From assembly GCF_000280925.3 (NCBI RefSeq), contig NZ_CP012109.1, positions 5,724,501-5,788,500 of the forward strand: a DNA stretch of 64,000 bases, in the 5' to 3' direction. Below the pieces are notes generated by a model. That model did not search any database, was not told the origin of the DNA, and worked only from the letters and a program-made list of their open reading frames with translations. The DNA comes from Myxococcus hansupus. GTDB lineage: Bacteria; Myxococcota; Myxococcia; Myxococcales; Myxococcaceae. Positions 48,401 to 55,807 of the stretch are shown here, piece after piece; the stretch's first letter is position 1; every line of letters starts with the position of its first letter. Position numbers and translations under genes: made by a program.

Positions 48401-51226
48401 GCCCTCCCGCAGCGGACGCAGGTGGCGCTGGTAGCGCTCGTAGCCCTCGTTCTCGTCATAGAAGTAGCCGTACTCCTCCTCCAGGCGCAGGTACTCCACG
48501 TCCACGGACGCGGGCGCCTTGCCGGACGCCGTCACCAGCTTGCCGTCCCAGTCCACCACCACGCCCTTCACCGTGAAGGGCTTGCCGGCCTTCACCTTGC
48601 CCGTGCTGGCCTGGAGGCCCACGTAATAGGTCTCCGGGTGCACCGGCACCTGCACGCTGTTCACGGTGGAGCGGCCGCTGCCGGACTCGAAGACGCTGGC
48701 CAGCGCGCTCAGCTCGGCGGCCCCCTTCAGGGCGCCCATGGCCCCCTGGGCCGGGCAGCGCAGCAGCGCCTGGCCCTTGGCGTCCAGCGTGCCCTTCACC
48801 TGCCCCAGCGTCACGCCGCGCGGCTCGCTGCCATCCGGGCGCCAGAGGCCATAGGTGTACTGCGCGTTGTCCTTGGGCTTGAACGAGGACGGCACCAGCC
48901 GGCACGACACCTCCACCGGGCTGCCCTCCGCCGAGCCACCGAAGAGGTACGCCGCCTCCACGCCCACCGGAATCTCCTCGCCCTGCAGGTAGCCGCGCTT
49001 CTCCGTGCGCGCCTCCACCTTCATGCGCTCGGGGACGAACTCCTCCACGCTGAGGTGGTACGAGGCCACGTCGCGGTCGGCGACCTTCAGCGTCACGCCG
49101 TAGCGGCCCGTGTCCTGGAAGGAGTCGAAGGGCAGGTCCAGCGACACCAGGCCCGCGGCGTTCGTCTTCAGCGACACCTTCTTCAGCTCGCGCTCGCGCG
49201 GGTCCACCACGCGCAGCTCCACCGGCATCCCCGCGGCAGGCGCCTTGTCGTCCTGGCCGCGCAGCACCGCGGCGATGTGCGCGGTGTCACCAGGCCGGTA
49301 CACGCCCCGGTCGGACCAGAGGGAGGCGCGGTAGGCCTTCTCGGAGCGGTACGGCTCGCCCTGCACGTCCGAGTTGGCGATCTCCGTCTTCAGCTCGCTG
49401 TACTTGAGATACGTCAGCTCCTCGCCATCCCGGGCGATGAGCGCGAAGGGCTCGCTGGCATCGACGCCCGGCGCGGGCACCTTGAGCACGCAGCCATCCG
49501 CCGCCACCGTGGTGCAGCGGGCCACCGCCTCACCGCTCTTCTTCACCAGGGTGACTTCGACACCGGACAGCGGCTCGGTGTTCTCGATGCCCAGCGCCCA
49601 CACCCAGACCTCTCCCACGCCACTGGAGCCGGGGGCCGGTCCGCCGCGCTTGGCCACGAGGCTCAGGTTGGTGAGCAGGATGCGGCTGGCCGCCTCATAG
49701 CGGCCCTGCTTGGCCGTGATTTCCACCAGGCCCCGGATGTTGCCGGGCACCAGGTTGGCCACGTCCACGTAGGTGGTGGAGAGCGTGTCCGCCGGCGCCT
49801 TGAGGGCCAGCGTCCGCTTGGCGACGACGTTGGAGGTGCGCTCATCCGCGCGCTCCCGGTAGTCGTCGCTCATCCAGAAGACGAGGTTCTCCGGCGGCAC
49901 GTTGCGGACGGTGAGCTCCGCCGAGTCCAGGTTGAGGTGCTGCAGCGGCAGGTTGCGCCACGCGCTGCGCGGCAAGTAGCGGCCCGTCGTCGCGAAGGAG
50001 AGCTGGGGCGAGCGCGCGGGGACGGCGACCGCCTCCTCGAAGGTGGCCAGCAGCATGCCGCCGCCCACCGAGGCCGTGCCGGCGTCGATGCGCAGCGTGT
50101 ACGAGCCGCGCTTGAAGTCACCGAAGATGCGGAAGCCGCGGCGGCTCGGCGCCACGGAGACCTTGACCGCGGGCGACAGGTGGATGGCGTCGGCGGCCAC
50201 GCCCTCGTCCAACGAGCAGCCGCGGTTGCGGCTGTCCCAGTAGTACTCGTCATATCCGTCCGTCTCGCGAGGCGAGGGCGGCGCGGCGCCGTCCACGTCG
50301 CGGCAGCTCACCTCGAGGTAGTAGCCGTTGCTGCCCTGTTCCACCGAGACGCGGGTGATGTCGATGCGCTTGCCGGGGCGAACCTCGAACGCGCTCCGTG
50401 CCGCGGGGGCCACCACCTTCGCCTGCGACGCGGCGGGCAGGCCCGCCTGGAGGCTGAAGTCCACGGTGCGGCCCTGCTTGAGCAGGCCGCTGGTCAACTG
50501 CGCGGCCACGACGTTCCGCGACGGGACGACGGTGCGCCACTTCACGTCCCCCACGGCCTGGTTGCCCACCCGGAACGCGCCTCGCGAGCGCACGGCGGCG
50601 ATGTCCACCGGGCCGGAGAAGAGGGCCTCCACCTCCACGCGACCCTTCACGATGTCGAGCTGGCGCGGCACCAGGCGGACGAACTGGAACGGCGGCGTGC
50701 TGAAGGCGTGGGACCACGCCCCCTCCACGGGGGGCTTCACCACGCCCGAGTTCAGCCCCACCGCCGCCGCCGTGACGGTGTACTTCGTGTCGAACGCGAA
50801 GCCGCTGTCCGCCGGCGTGAAGGTGAGCGTGGACTCGGAGGTCCACGTCAAGGTGCCCTGCACGCTCGGAGCGAAGGTGACGGACGTGTCCTGCGTCACC
50901 ACATGGTCCGCGGGCCGCACGTTCCGGGGGAACTCGATGACGACCCGGTCCGGCAGCGTGTCACCGGTGGACACGGCGCGGATGACGGGCGTCAGCGTCT
51001 CCGGCGGAACGGGCTTGGGCGCCTGCGCGGCGGCGGTGGTGCCCGAATCCGGCGCCGCGGCGGGCGTCTGGGTGACGGGCGGTGGCGGCTGCGTTGCGGG
51101 CGTCTCCGAGGACGCCTCTTCCTTCTTGCAGCCTGCGAGCGTGGTGCCCACCAACAAGGCCGCGAGGAGCCACCCGGAGCGTTTCGCCCAGGGAGGCCGC
51201 TGCGTGACGACGGACTGCGAACCCAT
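45485..51226 (-). CDS. Bacterial alpha-2-macroglobulin lipoprotein (YfhM type) with thioester
   Basis: A 1913-residue lipoprotein. The signal ends in the lipobox LAGC. An Ala/Pro-rich linker follows, then MG/beta-sandwich domains, including a bait-like region near EYGYFYDENEGYERYQRH. The thioester motif Cys-Val-Glu-Gln lies at 1434-1437 in VRYPYGCVEQTTSS, and the thioester helical domain follows (INRVLSMQTSSGGFGYWPGA). Such proteins trap proteases that attack the envelope and work with PbpC in repair. The ATG at 51226 has GGAGG 5 bases upstream. It is somewhat longer than the E. coli homologue (1653 residues). Confidence 0.94.
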   Translation of the reverse strand: MGSQSVVTQRPPWAKRSGWLLAALLVGTTLAGCKKEEASSETPATQPPPPVTQTPAAAPDSGTTAAAQAPKPVPPETLTPVIRAVSTGDTLPDRVVIEFPRNVRPADHVVTQDTSVTFAPSVQGTLTWTSESTLTFTPADSGFAFDTKYTVTAAAVGLNSGVVKPPVEGAWSHAFSTPPFQFVRLVPRQLDIVKGRVEVEALFSGPVDIAAVRSRGAFRVGNQAVGDVKWRTVVPSRNVVAAQLTSGLLKQGRTVDFSLQAGLPAASQAKVVAPAARSAFEVRPGKRIDITRVSVEQGSNGYYLEVSCRDVDGAAPPSPRETDGYDEYYWDSRNRGCSLDEGVAADAIHLSPAVKVSVAPSRRGFRIFGDFKRGSYTLRIDAGTASVGGGMLLATFEEAVAVPARSPQLSFATTGRYLPRSAWRNLPLQHLNLDSAELTVRNVPPENLVFWMSDDYRERADERTSNVVAKRTLALKAPADTLSTTYVDVANLVPGNIRGLVEITAKQGRYEAASRILLTNLSLVAKRGGPAPGSSGVGEVWVWALGIENTEPLSGVEVTLVKKSGEAVARCTTVAADGCVLKVPAPGVDASEPFALIARDGEELTYLKYSELKTEIANSDVQGEPYRSEKAYRASLWSDRGVYRPGDTAHIAAVLRGQDDKAPAAGMPVELRVVDPRERELKKVSLKTNAAGLVSLDLPFDSFQDTGRYGVTLKVADRDVASYHLSVEEFVPERMKVEARTEKRGYLQGEEIPVGVEAAYLFGGSAEGSPVEVSCRLVPSSFKPKDNAQYTYGLWRPDGSEPRGVTLGQVKGTLDAKGQALLRCPAQGAMGALKGAAELSALASVFESGSGRSTVNSVQVPVHPETYYVGLQASTGKVKAGKPFTVKGVVVDWDGKLVTASGKAPASVDVEYLRLEEEYGYFYDENEGYERYQRHLRPLREGRSSVAVKDGRFSLDVTPGADAAGYIVRVRSGGAQTDLELEGEGRYYWWGEGSRVDQTPRPLKPTALNLLLPAKGRVGQAITVKVKAPYKGRMLFTAETDRVLASHWVAVEPGEATWTFTPSAFAPNVYISTFLVKDPHLESAEAFMPDRAFGVGSVTLEPVEYTQSVTMNVPKEVRSNDTLTVELELGAQEGPTFATVAVVDEGILSLTRFQSPDPQKQLFVKRELGVETYETLGWTLLVPPGGASRSTGGDGEGSAAGRVQPVKPVALWSGLLPVPANGKLRVPFKLPQYRGAVRVMAVTAGPQRIGRASAQVVVRDPLVLQTTLPRFLTQNDEIQVPVFVTNLSGKAQDVKVTLTAESLPVPGLVMPAVATSPLQLLGKSEGQARVEDTKSHTFVFQARAVQAVGAARLKVTVEGGGYTSHESLDVPLSPAGPRERRVQQIELAEGTTDVSQYLKGWVPTTERSTLWVTANPYARSLQHLSYLVRYPYGCVEQTTSSTRPLLYVSELVNDVDPTLTKGASVSDMVLAGINRVLSMQTSSGGFGYWPGATEPVDWGSAYATHMLLDAQKLKYPVPQDRLNDALTWMSNEVNRMEKRDSQTENAEAYMHYVLSVAGKGRKARIQKMVDALAESAKKAPLSGEKLEQDYMLKAALWLSGDRRYEKELRNPDLSPVTDVRRNDWSFYSDRRRRGFMLSTFEDLFGKDAAGEPLARMVAESLQAHRSDWYTTQELVWGITGLGKRIQGAATTFAAPVLMADGKAVTPVQDKGTRTSDRTWALARASERQGLQLEVKSKDEGKLYLILSSEGVRSDGKPRVGGEGLALSRTWRKADGTALAVGPAPVALADLVYVELAIQNTTAERVQNIALVDRLPAGWEIENARLGRGGSVDWAAPESLWSADYVNIRDDRMEVFGSLGPRETKKVIYAVRAVTAGAFTLPSAEAEAMYDPRLWAREAGQSVQVSGPWKDNLL

Positions 51227-51469
51227 GATTCCTCCAGAAGATGTCGCGTGTTCTTCACACGGCGTGCCGGGCGAAGGCACCCCGTGGAAGAGAGGGCTGT
51301 GGTCAGGCGCCCACGGCCGAGACGCGTCCCCCGCGCGTCAGCGGACCCGCAGGGTGTCCGCGAGGCCACACCCGGCGTGGCTTCCCGGCGCCTGCGAAGG
51401 CTTCGAGGCCTCCAGGCTAGCGGACTCCGCGCCGCCAAGGGACATCCATTCCGATAAGGTGCGCTCCGC

Positions 51470-52192
51470 ATGGTGCTGCCCGTCCGATTCGTCCTCATGC
51501 GCCCGCGCAACGCGGAAAACCTCGGTGCCGCGGCCCGGGCCCTGAAGAACTGCGGCCTGTCCGATTGGGTCTGGGTCCGCCCGGAGGTCGAGGACCTGGA
51601 GCCGGCGCGCAGGCTCGCCGTCCACGCCCAAGACGTGCTGGAGGCGGCGCGGCGCGCGGATTCCCTGGAAGAGGCGGTGTCCGACTGCGTCTGGGTGGTG
51701 GGGACCAGCTCCCGCAAGGTCGACGGCAAGCGCCGGCTCCCCCCGCGCGCGGTGGGCGAGGAGCTGGTGGCCCGGGCGCCCCAGGGGCCGGTGGCGCTCG
51801 TCTTCGGCGACGAGCGCAGCGGCCTGACCAACGCGGAGGTGGAGCGCGTCCATGACTTGTCGGCCGTGCCGACCGCGCCCGAGCAGCCCTCCATCAATCT
51901 GGCACAGGCCGTCTTGCTGTATGCCTACGAGGTCCGCGTGGCGATGCTCGAGGCCGCCGCCACGCCCGCGGGGCCCCTGCCCGCCGCGGCCACGGACGCG
52001 GAGCTGGCGCAGGTGGAAGCCACGCTGGAGAACGTCCTCACCGCCGGCGGCTTCCTGGTGGATGCCCAGCCGGGCCGCACGGCGGTGAGGGACTTGTTCG
52101 CGCCGCTGCGCCGCTCACGGCTGACACGGAAGGAAGCGCGGCTGTGGCTGGCCGCGCTGCACAGCGTGCGCAAGCGGTGGCCCGCCGGTTAG
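51470..52192 (+). CDS. trmJ: SpoU-family RNA methyltransferase, TrmJ-like
   Basis: A 240-residue SPOUT methyltransferase. Motif 1 is at the start (RFVLMRPRNAENLGAAARAL), motif 2 is VALVFGDERSGLTNAEVE, and motif 3 is SAVPTAPEQPSINLAQAVLL, forming the trefoil knot that binds S-adenosylmethionine. TrmJ 2'-O-methylates position 32 of tRNAs. The C-terminal 80 residues (ELAQVEATLENVLTAGGFL and RKEARLWLAALHSVRKR) match the TrmJ extension. The other TrmH-class enzymes cannot be excluded fully. It overlaps the next, convergent gene by 4 bases at the ends. Confidence 0.88.
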   Translation: MVLPVRFVLMRPRNAENLGAAARALKNCGLSDWVWVRPEVEDLEPARRLAVHAQDVLEAARRADSLEEAVSDCVWVVGTSSRKVDGKRRLPPRAVGEELVARAPQGPVALVFGDERSGLTNAEVERVHDLSAVPTAPEQPSINLAQAVLLYAYEVRVAMLEAAATPAGPLPAAATDAELAQVEATLENVLTAGGFLVDAQPGRTAVRDLFAPLRRSRLTRKEARLWLAALHSVRKRWPAG

Positions 52193-52464
52193 ACGGTGCG
52201 CGGCTTGCGCGGCACGTTCGTGCTCGAACCCGTCCCGATTCCGCCCGGCCCCGAAGGCGGCGGCCCCTTGTGACGCCGCGCCAGGCGCGTGGCGCTCCAG
52301 GCGAAGGCGGCGGCGGCCACCACGAGTAGCAGCACCCAGACCCAGGTCGAGGGCGCGGCCATGGGCTCACGGCCGATGGGCGCGGTGACGGGTGAATCGC
52401 CTCGGGTCTGTGCGAGCACGAGCGCGGGGACCAGCAGCGACAGATAGGGAATCCGGGTGAGCAT
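52189..52464 (-). CDS. Small single-span membrane protein
   Basis: A 91-residue protein with a signal-like start (MLTRIPYLSLLVPALVLAQ), a short periplasmic part, one transmembrane segment (about 40-60, WVWVLLLVVAAAAFAWSAT) and a basic tail (RLARRHKGPPPSGPGG). The ATG has GGAGG 6 bases upstream. No family or function recognised. Confidence 0.65.
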   Translation of the reverse strand: MLTRIPYLSLLVPALVLAQTRGDSPVTAPIGREPMAAPSTWVWVLLLVVAAAAFAWSATRLARRHKGPPPSGPGGIGTGSSTNVPRKPRTV

Positions 52465-52652
52465 GAGCGGCCTCCTTGCAGGGTGTGATTCCTGGAAGGG
52501 TGGCCACCCGCCCCCGCCGGTGCTCGCCCTCCTGGAGGGCCGCGCGGCGAGGGCGGACAGAGAGCGGGCGTCCAGCCAGGCCCTCCCCCATGGGCCTGCC
52601 CGCGCACACTTCCCCTGCCGTCCCCGGGCGGGCCGGGTACAGTGCCGCGCCC

Positions 52653-53456
52653 ATGTCCCGCAAGCCCGACAAGTCGAAGCCGCAGCAGCACAAACGCTGG
52701 GAGGGCAAGGAGAAGCCGGACTGGCTGGCCCGCGCGCTGGCCCGCGCCGGCATCTTCCCGCAGGACGAGGCCGACGACGCCATCCGCGCCGGCCGCGTCA
52801 GCATCAATGGCCGCGTGGCGAAGATGGCGCTCGCCCCCGTGCCCCCGGGCGCCACCGTGAAGGTGGACGGCCTCGTCGTCTCGCTGGACGCGCCGGCCAC
52901 GCGCGTGCTGGCCTTCCACAAGCCCGCGGGCCTCTTGTCCTCCACGGAGCGGCAGCACCGCACCGGCACCGTGTTCGAGGCCCTGCTGCCGCAGTTGCCC
53001 CCGGAGCTGGCGCGCTACACGTGGCACGCCGTGGGGCGCCTGGACGTGGACTCCACCGGCCTGCTCCTCTTCACCAACGACGACAAGCTGGTGGCGCACG
53101 CGACGTCCCCGGACACGCGGCTGCCCAAGCGCTACGTGGCCACCGTCTTCAGCATCGCGGACGACGAGAAGGTGGAGCCCCTGCGCCGGGGCATGACGCT
53201 GGATGACGGCCCCGCCCGCCCCGCCAAGGTCCAGGTCCGCGACGAGCACACCGTGGAGGTGACGCTCACCGAGGGCCGGCACCACCAGGTCAAGCGGATG
53301 CTCGGCGCGGTGGGGCTGCCCGTGCGCGCGCTGCACCGCGAGGCCGTGGGCGGCGTGTCGCTGGACGGCATCCCCGAGGGCACCTACCGGCTGCTCACGG
53401 ACGACGAGGTCCACGAAGGGCTGCGCTACGAAGGGCGCGCGCCCTCGGCCCCTTAA
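52653..53456 (+). CDS. RsuA/RluB-family RNA pseudouridine synthase
   Basis: A 267-residue enzyme. After a basic N-terminus (MSRKPDKSKPQQHKRWEGKE) an S4 RNA-binding domain runs about 23-75 (LARALARAGIFPQDEADDAI, RAGRVSINGRVA). The catalytic domain has LAFHKPAGLLSS, GRLDVDSTGLLLFTND with the catalytic Asp, and VEVTLTEGRHHQVKRMLGAV. This pattern is shared by RsuA, RluB, RluE and RluF, which modify rRNA. The S4 domain points to RsuA/RluB. The ATG at 52653 is chosen because upstream codons only add low-complexity residues. Confidence 0.9.
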   Translation: MSRKPDKSKPQQHKRWEGKEKPDWLARALARAGIFPQDEADDAIRAGRVSINGRVAKMALAPVPPGATVKVDGLVVSLDAPATRVLAFHKPAGLLSSTERQHRTGTVFEALLPQLPPELARYTWHAVGRLDVDSTGLLLFTNDDKLVAHATSPDTRLPKRYVATVFSIADDEKVEPLRRGMTLDDGPARPAKVQVRDEHTVEVTLTEGRHHQVKRMLGAVGLPVRALHREAVGGVSLDGIPEGTYRLLTDDEVHEGLRYEGRAPSAP

Positions 53457-53506
53457 CTGGTTGCATTGACTTCAAAGCACCGGCGGGGTCGCGTACCTTC
53501 GCCCCC

Positions 53507-54910
53507 ATGGCGGACTTCGACCTGGTGGTGATTGGCTCCGGCCCGGCCGGTGAATGGGGCGCGGTGCAGGCGGCCCTGGCGGGCAAACGCGTGGCGGTGG
53601 TGGAGCGGGAGCCGGTGCTGGGAGGCACCGCGGCGAACACGGGCACCCTGCCCTCCAAGACGCTCCGGGAGACGGCGCTGCACCTGTCCGGCTTCCGGGC
53701 CCGGGGCCTCTACAGCGTGGAGACGACGCTGCGTCACGAGGCCACCGTGTCCGACTTCCTCTTCCGCGAGCGGCGGGTGAAGGACATCGAGCGCGAGCGC
53801 ATCGCCCGCAACCTCCAGCGCCACAAGGTGGAAATCCTCCAGGGCACCGGGGCGCTGGCGGACGCGAACACCGTCGTCGTGCGCCGCCAGGACGCGCCGG
53901 AGCGGCGATTCACCGGCGACACCCTGCTGGTGGCCACGGGCTCGTCTCCGTACCGGCCCCCGCTCTACCCCTTCGAGGACCCGCGCATCCACGACTCGGA
54001 CGAGGTGCTGGAGCTGGAGCGGCTGCCGCGCTCGCTGGTGGTGGTGGGCGCGGGCGTCATCGGCTGTGAGTACGCGTGCATGTTCGCCGCCATGGGCATC
54101 CCCGTGACGCTGGTGGAGGCGCGCGCGGAGCTGCTGTCCTTCCTCGACGACGAGTTCTCCGCGCTGCTGGGCCAGCGCATGGAGGCGCTCGGCATCCAGC
54201 TCCGCTTCGGCCAGGTGGTGGAGAAGGTGGACGTGCCCCAGGACGCGGACACCCCCATCCGGATGGTGCTGTCCTCGGGGACGCTGCTGGAGACGGACCA
54301 GGTGCTGGTGGCCTCCGGCCGCACGGCCAACACGGCCGGCCTGGGGCTGGAGGCCCTGGGCGTGAAGGTGGGCCCGCGCGGCCAGGTGGAGGTGGGCCCC
54401 ACGTTCCAGACGGCCGTGCCCCACATCTACGCGGTGGGGGACGTCATCGGCTTCCCCGCGCTGGCCTCCACCTCCATGGACCAGGCGCGCATCGCGGTGG
54501 AGCACGCCTTCAGCCTGGGCGGCGGACGCACCATGGCCCCGGTGCTGCCCTACGGCATCTACACCATCCCCGAGGTGTCCATGGCGGGTGAGACGGAGGA
54601 GGCCCTGCGCAAGCTGAACGTGCCCTACGTGGCCGGCCGCGCGCCCTTCGCCACCAACCCGCGGGGGCAGATTCTGGGTGACACGCACGGCCTGCTGAAG
54701 CTGCTCTTCCACCGGGAGAGCCTCAAGCTCCTGGGCGTGCACGTCATGGGCCCCCAGGCCTCCGAGCTGGTCCACGTGGGCCTGATGGCGCTGATGACCG
54801 GGGCCACCGCGCGGCTCTTCGTGGAGACGTGCTTCAACTACCCCACGCTGTCGGAGGCCTACAAGGCGGCGACCTTCGACGCCCTGGACCAGCTCAGCGG
54901 CTGCCTTTGA
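53507..54910 (+). CDS. sthA: Soluble pyridine nucleotide transhydrogenase
   Basis: A 467-residue flavoprotein transferring hydride between NADPH and NAD+. The FAD site is VVIGSGPAGEWGAVQAALAG. The region that is redox-active in lipoamide dehydrogenase reads GGTAANTGTLPSKTLRETAL, with no cysteines, which rules out dihydrolipoamide dehydrogenase. The NAD(P) site is VVGAGVIGCEYACMFAAMG. Later motifs (TAVPHIYAVGDVIGFPALAS, GIYTIPEVSMAGETEE, ETCFNYPTLSEAYKAATF) follow E. coli SthA closely. The ATG is 49 bases after the previous stop. Balances NADPH supply. Confidence 0.93.
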   Translation: MADFDLVVIGSGPAGEWGAVQAALAGKRVAVVEREPVLGGTAANTGTLPSKTLRETALHLSGFRARGLYSVETTLRHEATVSDFLFRERRVKDIERERIARNLQRHKVEILQGTGALADANTVVVRRQDAPERRFTGDTLLVATGSSPYRPPLYPFEDPRIHDSDEVLELERLPRSLVVVGAGVIGCEYACMFAAMGIPVTLVEARAELLSFLDDEFSALLGQRMEALGIQLRFGQVVEKVDVPQDADTPIRMVLSSGTLLETDQVLVASGRTANTAGLGLEALGVKVGPRGQVEVGPTFQTAVPHIYAVGDVIGFPALASTSMDQARIAVEHAFSLGGGRTMAPVLPYGIYTIPEVSMAGETEEALRKLNVPYVAGRAPFATNPRGQILGDTHGLLKLLFHRESLKLLGVHVMGPQASELVHVGLMALMTGATARLFVETCFNYPTLSEAYKAATFDALDQLSGCL

Positions 54911-55223
54911 GGCTGCCCACCGTGAGGCCGGTGGCGAAGGGCGCCTCCTGATGCAGGTCATCCGCCGAGGCCCGCGCCAGCCGCGGCGCCTCGGGGGTGG
55001 ACTCCGGCGCGGCCGCGGGGATGGCCGCGCCCCGGCCGCCGGCCCCGCCGAGCAGCTCCTGGATGCGCTGCCAGCGCGCCTTCTCCTCCACCATCAGCCG
55101 GGAGAGCTCGGCGCGGGCGGACGCGTCCGCCAACTGGGAGGCGGCCTCCGTCACCCGGTCCAGGAACGGCATCAGGTAACCGAAGTCCCTGTCGAAGGCG
55201 CTGGTGTTGGTGTTCTTCGCCAC
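54894..55223 (-). CDS. Unknown 109-residue hydrophilic protein
   Basis: Opens MAKNTNTSAFDRDFGYLMPF, then a helical region (AASQLADASARAELSRLMVE, EKARWQRIQELLGG), then a Gly/Ala/Pro-rich stretch and a short tail. No family recognised. The start is a GTG with GAGGAGGAC just upstream, a strong site. Its 3' end overlaps that of sthA by 17 bases on the other strand. Confidence 0.65.
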   Translation of the reverse strand: MAKNTNTSAFDRDFGYLMPFLDRVTEAASQLADASARAELSRLMVEEKARWQRIQELLGGAGGRGAAIPAAAPESTPEAPRLARASADDLHQEAPFATGLTVGSLKGSR

Positions 55224-55287
55224 GTCCGTCCTCCTCGCTGTCCTGGCGCGGGCACGCTAGCCCAACTCCCGCGCCCTGGGGGCATCC

Positions 55288-55650
55288 TCAGCCGTGGTAC
55301 ACGCGCGAGGCGACAATCCGCCCGTCGCGCACCTCGAAGACCTCCGCCACCGGCATGGGGGCCTCCCCCGGCGCATGGCGCAGGTACTCCATGAAGACCC
55401 GGGCGTCATCCGCCGTGAGCGCCACCAGCTCATATCGCAGCCCCGGCAGCCGGGCGTTGGCCGCCTTCCACCACGCGGACAGGGCCTGCCGGCCCACCAA
55501 ACGTCCGCCTGTCTCCGGATGCAGCACCCGGATTTTAGGTGACGTATGCGTGGCGTCTTCGGCATAGAGCGCCACCAGCGCGTCCACGTCGTAGGCGTTG
55601 AAGGCGTCCAACCAGGCCTGGGCCAAGGAGAAGTTTTCGCTCGCGCTCAT
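55288..55650 (-). CDS. SnoaL/NTF2-like protein
   Basis: A 120-residue single-domain protein of the nuclear-transport-factor-2-like cone fold. It has AQAWLDAFNAYDVDALVALY, AEDATHTSPKIRVLHPE, GRQALSAWWKAANARLPGLR and a C-terminal VAEVFEVRDGRIVASRVYHG, as in SnoaL-like polyketide cyclase or ketosteroid-isomerase-type proteins. Substrate unknown. The ATG at 55650 has GGGGG about 10 bases upstream. It is divergent from the EF-G gene and shares its upstream region. Confidence 0.85.
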   Translation of the reverse strand: MSASENFSLAQAWLDAFNAYDVDALVALYAEDATHTSPKIRVLHPETGGRLVGRQALSAWWKAANARLPGLRYELVALTADDARVFMEYLRHAPGEAPMPVAEVFEVRDGRIVASRVYHG

Positions 55651-55807
55651 CGTTAATACCCCCAACTGAAACGGCATAGAGTAGGTGGAAGTGGGCTCAG
55701 GTGAGTCTCACTCCATGCGGATTTGGCTGGAAACTACGTCCTGTGGGAAGTAGAGGCCCCGCCTGCTCTGTTCCGTCAGGCACTTTCAAGAAAAGAAGGA
55801 CCGGATC

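Noticed and set aside
47987..51457. A plus-strand open frame of over 1100 codons
   Set aside because: It is the antisense shadow of the alpha-2-macroglobulin gene, rich in His, Arg and Gly and with no recognisable domain.
53507..54910. Dihydrolipoamide dehydrogenase
   Set aside because: The redox-active Cys pair is missing (GGTAANTGTLPSK) and later motifs follow SthA.
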